Assembly (NCBI GenBank): GCA_937899715.1
Contig: CALCNX010000018.1
Location: 1 to 30,218 of the forward strand
Source of the DNA: an uncultured bacterium
Lineage (GTDB): Bacteria; Bacteroidota; Ignavibacteria; Kapaibacteriales; UBA4661
Direction of reading: 5' to 3'
DNA: 30,218 nt
In this document: piece after piece, positions 23,737 to 30,218 of the stretch
How positions within the stretch are numbered: the stretch's first letter is position 1
Layout of the letters: each line of letters begins with the position of its first letter
Made by a program: the position numbers and the translations under genes
The notes under the pieces: model-generated
The model's input: only the letters and a program-made list of their open reading frames with translations
Told to the model about the DNA's origin: nothing
Databases searched by the model: none

Positions 23737-25982
23737 TTATTGAGGTTTCGTGCGGCTTAGGTAGTAATCAATGCTTTTTGAGCGGCGACTGAGAGTGTCG
23801 CCGTTTTCATTCACCAAGGCAGCTTCTAAGCGGTATCTGCCGTATTCCTGTAAATGCGTGAAACTTGCAGCAACTTTAGCATCAGCCGGAACAAGAAGCG
23901 GAAGATGCGCTTGAGCGACGACACGACCATTCATCTCGACGGTATAATGCAAATACGCCTTCGGAAAGGCTTGCCATCTATCGTTAATAACGAAAATGTT
24001 TACATTCCCAGATACCGAATCCAGCGTGGTCGCAATCAATGTCGGTTGGTATGCCTCGCGGAGCGCATAGTAAGCGGGCTTGGGGTTGCGCATATAATCA
24101 ACGATGCCCCAATTCATCGAAGCCCAATCCTCTACAAACATAAACTGAAAAGCCGCACCAACAGGCTTGTAGCGCTGCAAACGATACGATTCTGCTGCCA
24201 ATTCGGTAACGCGCCTCTGATGCTCTTGCGAATTATGGACAAACTCTTCTACACTAGCGCCCATAGACACTTTCGCTATGTCAAATGTCTCATGGTGCTG
24301 GAAATTGTGATATTCCCATTTTTTCCATGCTGCTTCATTTGCAAGCTGTACAGATTTTTCGCTCGGAGCTGATTCCGGCGCCGCTGCACGAGGAAGCGTC
24401 TGGGCGGGTAGTGTTGGCTTTTCACCAAGAATTGTTTCCAGCGTTGTAATGTTTGGAAGAGCTTGCGCACCGAATTCCGTTACGAGATGTTCCTTGACAG
24501 GTTTTGCATAGTCTGCCCAATGACCGAAATACCAACCTTCCCAGTGGTGCTCCCGCGTCGCTGAAAACGGATGCACGTAGCGCGTCGTATCAAGCTGGCG
24601 GGCAATCCGTGTCATAATTGTATTGAGAGCCGCGTTTTGTAAAGGCTGGTAATCCGGGTACTTATACTGCATCCAATCAGCATCAAACGGCGGTTCGTTG
24701 TGCAAGCACCACACGGCAATACTTGGGTGATTATATGCCGAGTGAATCATATCGCGGACTTGATTGGATGCGGTTTGTACAAATTCCGCATCATCGGTAT
24801 AGCCCCATTGCAAGGGGAAATCTTGCCAAAGAAGCAACCCCAGAGAGTCACACGCATCGTACCATTCTTTGCGGGCTATATGAGCATGGACGCGCACCGC
24901 ATTGATGTTTGCTTGGAGCATCTGCACAGCGTCGCGGTTGTATGCCGCACGGTTCATGGTGGAAAGGAATTGCGTACCGATGTAATTCGTTCCGCGAAGA
25001 AATAATCGCTTGCCGTTCAAGCGCCACTCGCCTTTATGCTGGTCATATCGTATTTCGCGGATGCCGAATTTATCTGTTCTCGCACTCAAGGGTGCTTGTG
25101 CAGTAGTTTTTGCTTGCTGGGAATCATAAACCTGCGTGGAAAGTGTGTACAAATGCGACTGCCCAACGTCGTGCGTGTACCAGAGTCGTGGCTTGTGAAC
25201 GCGCAATGTGTCATAGACCACATTCAACCCTACTTGCAGTAAACATTCTTTTTGCGTCTGCTCCGTCATTACACCACTCGCGTCTTTTGCTGTGAAGCGC
25301 ACCATGACGAGCTTGCGAGATTGTGCACGAATAGCAGTGCGTAGGCAGACGGCAGCCTCTGTGTATGTGCTATCCAGAAGCGGCGTACATTCTACGCTTT
25401 CAAGAGCAACATGCTGAGAGGCAGATATATAGACATTTCCCCATATTCCACCTGTGTTCGCATCCTGCCCGCGCACAGACCATGCACCGCCTGGACGGGT
25501 ATCGTGGTGACCAAAAATTCCTTTGACCAAGCGTTTGCGCAGCGACCAATCTTCGGGACGCTCATTCGGGCTGTTTACACGGACGCGAAGGACGTTTTCA
25601 GCGCCAAATTGCACGAACTCATTCACTACAAACGAAAATGGCTGAAAGTAGCCTGTGTGCTTGCCGAGTGGCTTGCCGTTCAGCCAGACATCTGCTTCGT
25701 AGTCAACACCCTCAAAGACGAGGCGGAGCAAGGTGTCCGCACTGATTTTGGGCAGAATAAAACGACGTTCGTAGAAGACTGCGCCCGCATAATCAATCCC
25801 TTCGGTGTACCAGTTTGCCGGAACTTTGATAACGCGAGGTGCGGAAGGTATGGTGCTGTGGAGTCGGGAAGATTGATGCCGTGCGGATGCGCGAGATTAT
25901 TCTGCAGTGCAACATCCTGCTTCTGCGAGCACGATGCAAACAATAAAAGCGCGAGACAACAACGGAGAAGATGGTTAGCCAT
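23737..25982 (-). CDS. Family 2 glycoside hydrolase lipoprotein, frameshifted near its N-terminus
   Basis: The catalytic frame (stop at 23737, open back to 25899) encodes a GH2 enzyme with a sugar-binding jelly-roll (FEGVDYEADVWLNG), a beta-sandwich, and a TIM barrel with acid/base Glu in VWCLHNEPP and nucleophile Glu in LVTEFGAQ. The combination with VRVHAHIARKEWYDACDSLGLLLWQDFP suggests a beta-mannosidase- or uronidase-like member. Its only start codon in frame is a TTG at 25731, inside the fold. The missing N-terminus lies in another frame: ATG at 25982, lipoprotein signal LALLLFASC, overlapping the RsbW-like stop by 8 bases. Adding one C to the CCC run at 25866-25868 would join the frames as GINLPRLHSTIPSAPRVIK. 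It is either a real recent pseudogene or a one-base sequence error. Confidence 0.85.
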
Positions 25983-26406
25983 TCTCTCCTCCTCGTAACA
26001 ATTTGGTTAATGTGAGCGTATTTCTGCCGTTTGCCGACGTGTACGCCCGTTCGTCCATGATGCTGGTCATCAGGAAAAGCCCCATGCCGCCTTCGGGAAG
26101 GTCGTCCAGATTCATCGGGTCGAAATCTAAATCTGCGCTTTGTTGCGATGCTGTCGGCATGGTCTCGCCGGTATCATGCAGGGCTATGACGATTTTTTCT
26201 TCCCCGATTTCCACATCAAGCACAATATCGCCTTGCACATTGCTGTAAGCGTGTTCAACGATGTTATTGCTGGCTTCCACGACAGCAAGCTCAATCTGTG
26301 CCGCCTCCGCGCCGGAGACAGCAGATGTGCAGACAGCACGAATTGCCATCCCGACAAGACGTACTGTATCGAAGTTTGCTTCGCCCGAGAGGTGAAGTAA
26401 TGCCAT
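25975..26406 (-). CDS. RsbW-like anti-sigma factor / serine kinase
   Basis: This 143-residue GHKL-fold ATPase is of the anti-sigma kinase type. It has an N-box ELAVVEASNNIVEHAY (E44, N47-N48), a G1 motif HDTGE (D78) and a Gly-rich lid GGMGLFLM (106-113). Members bind a sigma factor or other target and phosphorylate a STAS antagonist on serine. The STAS partner is encoded 35 bases upstream in the same orientation, and a SpoIIE phosphatase that could reverse the reaction lies at 11377-13533. I chose the ATG at 26406; a TTG at 26421 would add five residues. Its stop codon overlaps the start of the GH2 lipoprotein gene, which suggests coupled translation. No sigma factor gene is in the window. 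Confidence 0.9.
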   Translation of the reverse strand: MALLHLSGEANFDTVRLVGMAIRAVCTSAVSGAEAAQIELAVVEASNNIVEHAYSNVQGDIVLDVEIGEEKIVIALHDTGETMPTASQQSADLDFDPMNLDDLPEGGMGLFLMTSIMDERAYTSANGRNTLTLTKLLRGGENG

Positions 26407-26441
26407 AGATTGCCCCGACAAATATGTGCGCGTGGGAAAAT

Positions 26442-26786
26442 TTATTTTGCAATGAGACTATTCAAAGCATCTTCTGTCGTCGGAAACATTTGGAAGACTC
26501 TATCCATGCGGGTAAGCGTGAACATAGTCATTACATCGTCCTTCACGCCTGCCACAAGCAAATCGCCTTTGCGACCGATGAGTTTGAGGCTCGTAACGAT
26601 AGCACCCAAGCCGCTACTATCCACAAAGCCTACATTACTGAGGTCAAGAACGACCGTTGTTTCGCCTGCATTGATAAGTGCAGACATTTCGTCTTTGAAA
26701 CTGACCGCTACTTTTGCGTCGAGGCGCTTTTCTGTTACGGTCACAACTATCGCATTTGCCGCTTTCATTGTTGATATTGTTGCCAT
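26442..26786 (-). CDS. STAS-domain anti-sigma factor antagonist (RsbV/SpoIIAA-like)
   Basis: The 114-residue protein is a single STAS domain with the phosphorylatable serine motif FVDSSGLGAIV (Ser 57/58). Unphosphorylated antagonists sequester the anti-sigma kinase; the kinase inactivates them by phosphorylation and a SpoIIE-type phosphatase reactivates them. It is the first gene of a probable seven-gene minus-strand unit. The frame extends to 26894, but the region before the ATG at 26786 has no homology-like features and runs into a mobile element. That MITE lies 40 bases upstream of the start, so it may have displaced or supplied the promoter. Confidence 0.9.
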   Translation of the reverse strand: MATISTMKAANAIVVTVTEKRLDAKVAVSFKDEMSALINAGETTVVLDLSNVGFVDSSGLGAIVTSLKLIGRKGDLLVAGVKDDVMTMFTLTRMDRVFQMFPTTEDALNSLIAK

Positions 26787-26826
26787 GCTCGTCTGAATGA
26801 AAAAAGGTGAAAGAATTGGGTTTATG

Positions 26827-26978
26827 CTCAGTACACGACAAAATTTCTTCAATAGAGGCACAGACATTCTCGTCTGTGAGTCTTCATGCGGCATTCACAG
26901 GCAAGTGATTACGGCGCTCAGCCTGTGCCACCGAAGCCTGTTTTTATGACCTCTACAAAGCTTTTGTCGTGTACTAAG
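26827..26978. mobile_element. 152-bp MITE with 17-bp terminal inverted repeats and 9-bp target duplication
   Basis: The ends are CTCAGTACACGACAAAA (26827-26843) and the complement of CTTAGTACACGACAAAA (26962-26978): 16 of 17 bases match. They are flanked by a perfect direct repeat GGGTTTATG (26818-26826 and 26979-26987), the signature of transposition with a 9-bp duplication. Inside are nested inverted repeats TAGAGG/CCTCTA (26853, 26950), a hairpin CACAGAC/GTCTGTG (26859-26878) and CACAGGC/GCCTGTG (26896-26927). No reading frame of useful length exists, so it must be mobilised by a transposase elsewhere. Ends starting CT and a 9-bp duplication recall the IS4/IS50-like group, but that link is a guess. 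Confidence 0.88.
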
Positions 26979-27023
26979 GGGTTTATGTCTAAAGTATATT
27001 GTTGTCAAAATACTACAAAATAT

Positions 27024-28265
27024 TTATCGTACCACTGCTTGCTCTGCTTTTTTTCCAAGTTCGCGTACATGAGCACAGAGCGGCGTGTATTCGTCGTCTT
27101 TGATAATACCGTCCCACTGAATCATCACCGTTTCGGGGTAGTATTTGCTTGAATGTTTGATAACATCGGTCAGCGCGGAATCATCAGGATATTTTTTATG
27201 CGCTTGGCGCAGATCACCAATGCCCAAGCCACTTTCGCCGTGACATCTCTGGCAACCGTAGCGAACATAAATCTGCTCTCCTTTGGAAGCATTCGCCGCA
27301 ATAGCAAATTCTTCGGCAGGTTTGTGAGGACTGTGCAAGTGCGGAGCGGTGCGCAAGTAAGCGTATATGGCATTTATTTCGGAATCGGTCAACTGCACTT
27401 TTCGCTCCATTGGATAGGAAAGCGGTCGTCCGTCGGGGCGAATACCATCTTTGATAGCTTTCCGAAAATCTGCTTCCGACCACGACCCGATACCGGTTTC
27501 TTTATCAAAGGTGATATTGGAAGAATACAGCGTCGTGCGGGTTACGTCTTTCCAGTTACTTCCGCCGCCCATAAAGCCCGGGGTTTTTTCAATCTCCAGC
27601 GCATTTACTTTGGTAACGTCGGCAGCATGACAATCATTGCAGCCAAGATTGCTCACCAAATATTTACCCAGAGCAACGTTGTTGTTGGTGTCCGGCAGCA
27701 GAATTGGTTTTGTGGGATAATCGAATGGTTTTATGACTACTCGCATGAGAAACTTTGTAAGCAACGATGGCGAGGATTGCTTGTTATCTACATCAAGGGG
27801 CTGCACCATTGGCTCGGATGACCGAAGCCACGAGATGATGGAATACAAGTCCTCATCCGCCATCGTGGGCAGTTTAATCATGTATGGCGGCACAGCACGT
27901 TTCGTCTTGGGGTGAATGCCCGTGCGCAGCATAAAAAGAATTTCCCCATCCGACCAAGCACCAATGCCTTTTGTGGGGTGCTGCGTGATATTTTTTGTAT
28001 AGACCGTACCAAATTCAGGCGGCAAATCAAACATCAAACGCCCTGTAATCTGCTTTGTCTCAGGGTTCTGGTGGCATTCCACACAGAGCATGGAAGCAAG
28101 TTTTTTTCCGCGCTCCACACGAGTCTGCGTATAGTCAATTTTCACGCTCGGAATCTGCACCGAATAACTCGGAAAATCACTCAGGTAAATAAAAAGCACA
28201 CACACTCCGATAATGACTACCACAGCTCCAATAAGCATGGAAGCGTATTTCATAACCTTCTTCAT
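27024..28265 (-). CDS. Triheme cytochrome c, membrane-anchored
   Basis: The 413-residue protein has an N-terminal membrane helix (about 10-28) and three c-type heme sites: CVECH (61-65), CNDCH (209-213) and CQRCH (338-342). Likely axial Met ligands are in VPPYMIKLP and LSYPMERK for the first two domains; the third is less clear. The layout of two larger and one smaller cytochrome domain resembles the cytochrome subunits of periplasmic alcohol/aldehyde/gluconate dehydrogenases, but no dehydrogenase gene is adjacent. It would carry electrons on the periplasmic face. The ATG at 28265 has a good ribosome site, AAGGAGG with 5 bases spacing, one of the strongest in the window. The gene stands between two unrelated short mobile-type elements and is likely monocistronic. 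Confidence 0.9.
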   Translation of the reverse strand: MKKVMKYASMLIGAVVVIIGVCVLFIYLSDFPSYSVQIPSVKIDYTQTRVERGKKLASMLCVECHQNPETKQITGRLMFDLPPEFGTVYTKNITQHPTKGIGAWSDGEILFMLRTGIHPKTKRAVPPYMIKLPTMADEDLYSIISWLRSSEPMVQPLDVDNKQSSPSLLTKFLMRVVIKPFDYPTKPILLPDTNNNVALGKYLVSNLGCNDCHAADVTKVNALEIEKTPGFMGGGSNWKDVTRTTLYSSNITFDKETGIGSWSEADFRKAIKDGIRPDGRPLSYPMERKVQLTDSEINAIYAYLRTAPHLHSPHKPAEEFAIAANASKGEQIYVRYGCQRCHGESGLGIGDLRQAHKKYPDDSALTDVIKHSSKYYPETVMIQWDGIIKDDEYTPLCAHVRELGKKAEQAVVR

Positions 28266-28340
28266 GGTTTCCTCCTTGAATGAAATAGATGAAGTATTTG
28301 GAAGGCAGCATTTGCCCTGATTCACAGATTATCAAACTCA

Positions 28341-28477
28341 TAGAACTCTCGCAAATTGCAGGAAATGAAGTATTTGCGGAGTGCGGAATTTATTCCGCAT
28401 TTTGCCAGTTTCAAGTCATTGTCGTAACTCTGTTGGGCGGAATAAATTCCGCACTCCCAGCTTTTGCGAAAGTTCTA
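28341..28477. mobile_element. 137-bp inverted-repeat element bounded by TA
   Basis: The outer ends TAGAACTCTCGCAAA (28341-28355) and TTTGCGAAAGTTCTA (28463-28477) match in 14 of 15 positions. Inside them, two 21-base arms (28378-28398 and 28437-28457) are perfectly complementary; each contains the sub-palindrome GCGGAA-TTTA-TTCCGC and so can also fold alone. The left end has about 17 extra bases between outer and inner repeats. Ends at TA..TA fit a TA target duplication as made by IS630/mariner-type transposases. No coding capacity is seen. It occupies most of the 236-base gap upstream of the cytochrome gene. Confidence 0.7.
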
Positions 28478-28501
28478 ACGCAGATAAAATCTTTTACCTT
28501 T

Positions 28502-30094
28502 TCATCCCTGATGTTCTGGGCGCAAAAGATCATTGATTGTTTTGACAGGATTAAAGGTGCTTGTCGGAACCTCGACAAAGACGGTATTCCAATACGCCAT
28601 GCTTCCGTTCCACAAGCCCGGTAGTTCCAACGCCTTCAGTTCCCGTCCATTCGTTGATTTGAAGGAAATAAAGCCCGTTTCAATATCGCGGAAATGTAGC
28701 AAGTTGAACGGTTGACCCTTGTAGTTCCGCACCCCGCAAACGAGGTCAACGGGATTAAAGTGTGTGGAGGCATCGAAAATAGAGCGTTGCTTGGGATTCG
28801 CAAGGTCTATTTGGGCAGATTCCACAATTTGCAGCGAGCGCGAACCATCGCCATATTCCACCACAAAAGGACCGCCGCCCGGCTCGCCCTCATTCTTGAC
28901 CATACCGCAGACCCGAATTGGGCGATTGAGCAAGGTTGTAAGTATCGTCTGTAATTCATCCTGCGAATATTCCTGAATCGGCTTCGGGAAGAACCACGCA
29001 AGTTCTTTGCTGCCAAATTCAGCGATGGCGAAGAGTCGCTCTTTAGTCGCCGGAAGAGCTTCCAGTTCACACAGCGCAGCAAATATGCGCTCTTGCAAGG
29101 ATACCAATAGACCGCAAAGAATCTTTTTATATGTGTAGGTGTCAGTTTTTATGCGGTCGGGGACTACATTGTCAATGTTTTTGATGAAGACAATGTCGCC
29201 TTCGAGGTCGTTAAGATTTTCCAGCAATGCGCCGTGCCCTGCGGGACGAAAGTGCAAGCCGTCTTCGGTCAAAAATGGTTCATTCTCAGGGGTGACGGCA
29301 ACAGTATTCGTGGACTGTTTTTGTTCCGAGAGTTCAATGGTAATACGACTTGCCATGCTTTCATAACGAGAGCAAACCGCGTCCAAATGTGCCTTCACAG
29401 CCTGATGATGCTCCGGCGAAACCGTGAAGTGCAACCGCGCCGCACGACCTTTCTCGCTAGTGCCCAACGTATAATGAAGAGCTTCAACGACGTGCTCTTC
29501 AAATGCCGTGCGCGTGGATACATTTGGTGAAGAATATTGGTGAAAGATAATCAAGCCCTTGGGAAGATTTGCATAATTTAAGCCTTCTTCGGTCGTGAGC
29601 AATTGCAGCACTGGTGCATAATCAAAGTCATCTTTCGTGCGGTCTGCAAGATTGATGCCCTGTTTCTCGGACACATCTGCCAATGCCGCGTAAAAGGCGA
29701 ATCGGTGAAGATTCTCAACGAAGGTCAGTGTGAAGCGGTAGTTTGGATCTGCTCCGGCGCGGTCGCGCAATGTTTGGAGCGTTATCGGTTCGTTTGCACC
29801 AAGCACGGCGAGAATTGCCTTAAACATTCGTGTTGCTGCGCCTGATGCCGGTACGAATTTCATCACACGCCCAGCATCAATGGCGTTTTCTGCTTGCCGA
29901 ATAAGGGTGTTCGATTCTTCGGCACTCACGCGGCGGATGGTTCCGTTTTCGGTCGTGCAGGGTGCATCAAGCCTGATGTGTGGGAGACCATGCTTGAAGG
30001 TATAAAATTGCTGCAATATGTCGAGTTCACTTACGCCACTTTGCAGGATTTGATCCAACAGGCGCTCGGTTTGTTCAAGGGCATTCAGATTCAT
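28502..30094 (-). CDS. DUF4301 family protein
   Basis: This 530-residue soluble protein matches the DUF4301 family, which I associate with Bacteroidota. The N-terminal half has KFVPASGAATRMFK, similar to the sugar-nucleotidyltransferase signature loop, and the middle has FRPAGHGALLENLNDL followed by DIVFIKNIDNVVPD, like the acidic metal site of such enzymes. The C-terminal part contains GMVKNEGEPGGGPF and ends in RPEHQG. A nucleotidyltransferase-like fold is inferred; substrate and role are unknown. There is no signal peptide. It is followed on the same strand by the inverted-repeat element and the cytochrome gene and is probably transcribed alone. The ATG at 30094 is the only good start. Confidence 0.88.
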   Translation of the reverse strand: MNLNALEQTERLLDQILQSGVSELDILQQFYTFKHGLPHIRLDAPCTTENGTIRRVSAEESNTLIRQAENAIDAGRVMKFVPASGAATRMFKAILAVLGANEPITLQTLRDRAGADPNYRFTLTFVENLHRFAFYAALADVSEKQGINLADRTKDDFDYAPVLQLLTTEEGLNYANLPKGLIIFHQYSSPNVSTRTAFEEHVVEALHYTLGTSEKGRAARLHFTVSPEHHQAVKAHLDAVCSRYESMASRITIELSEQKQSTNTVAVTPENEPFLTEDGLHFRPAGHGALLENLNDLEGDIVFIKNIDNVVPDRIKTDTYTYKKILCGLLVSLQERIFAALCELEALPATKERLFAIAEFGSKELAWFFPKPIQEYSQDELQTILTTLLNRPIRVCGMVKNEGEPGGGPFVVEYGDGSRSLQIVESAQIDLANPKQRSIFDASTHFNPVDLVCGVRNYKGQPFNLLHFRDIETGFISFKSTNGRELKALELPGLWNGSMAYWNTVFVEVPTSTFNPVKTINDLLRPEHQG

Positions 30095-30166
30095 AGCGTT
30101 GAACTAGGGGGGCATCAAAAAAACACAGATGATTAAAGAATTGAAGTCACGCTTTGTCAAGATATT

Positions 30167-30218
30167 CCCCTCTTTGGAACAAAGAGGGGTGTACGAGCGG
30201 CAGCGAGGACGGGGTGTT
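30167..30218. repeat. Perfect hairpin and GC-rich tail, REP-like
   Basis: CCCCTCTTTG (30167-30176) and CAAAGAGGGG (30180-30189) form a perfect 10-bp stem with a GAA loop, followed by a GC-rich tail (GTACGAGCGGCAGCGAGGAC) up to the window end. It has the look of a dispersed extragenic palindromic repeat. Its right boundary lies outside the window. No second copy is present here. Confidence 0.5.

Noticed and set aside
26827..26978. Structured regulatory RNA rather than a mobile element
   Set aside because: The nested stems could suggest a riboswitch, but terminal inverted repeats plus an exact 9-bp flanking duplication are diagnostic of transposition.
1..30218. CRISPR arrays, rRNA genes, complete insertion sequences, phage or plasmid genes
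   Set aside because: I looked for regular spaced repeats, rRNA-like stretches, transposase motifs and structural phage proteins and saw none.

Overview
The window looks like chromosomal DNA of a Bacteroidota/Chlorobiota-type bacterium (FCB group; a Kapabacteria- or Ignavibacteria-like lineage is my guess). The indications are a DAHP synthase/chorismate mutase of the Bacteroidota type, a DUF4301 protein, mid-range GC (about 48% by eye), mostly weak ribosome binding sites, and a 7TM-receptor SpoIIE phosphatase with partner-switching genes. No rRNA or taxonomic marker gene is present, so this placement is inference. The first ~480 bases are the exception: they are very GC-rich (about 70%), hold no convincing complete gene, and look like foreign DNA or an assembly chimera.

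Region 1 (625-10259) is an aromatic amino acid locus built from fused enzymes around a divergent control region. On the minus strand, reading leftwards from 5753, are a three-enzyme fusion (prephenate dehydratase-ACT, DAHP synthase, chorismate mutase), then an outer-membrane barrel protein, a small NTF2-like protein and TyrA. On the plus strand are an AroB-AroD-AroE fusion and AroA. The 5' leader of the minus-strand unit carries what looks like a complete transcription attenuator: a 31-codon leader peptide packed with Phe and Tyr codons, a strong antiterminator, and an intrinsic terminator that shares an arm with it. This is the most interesting feature of the window.

Region 2 (10301-16346) continues on the plus strand: a TPR protein, a membrane SpoIIE-type phosphatase translationally coupled to it, a receiver-histidine kinase, an AlaC-type aminotransferase, tRNA-Pro(UGG) and a strong bidirectional terminator.

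Region 3 (16370-26786) is all minus strand. An S41-family lipoprotein protease stands alone. Then, in transcription order from 26786, come a STAS anti-sigma antagonist, an RsbW-like anti-sigma kinase, a frameshifted family 2 glycoside hydrolase, a hybrid sensor protein with a degenerate ATPase domain, an Hpt protein, a cellulose-synthase-like glycosyltransferase and a DUF3131 protein. This layout suggests exopolysaccharide synthesis under partner-switching and phosphorelay control.

Region 4 (26827-30218) holds a triheme cytochrome c gene bracketed by two unrelated short inverted-repeat elements. One is a 152-bp MITE with a perfect 9-bp target duplication; the other is a 137-bp element ending at TA dinucleotides. 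A DUF4301 protein and a terminal hairpin repeat follow.
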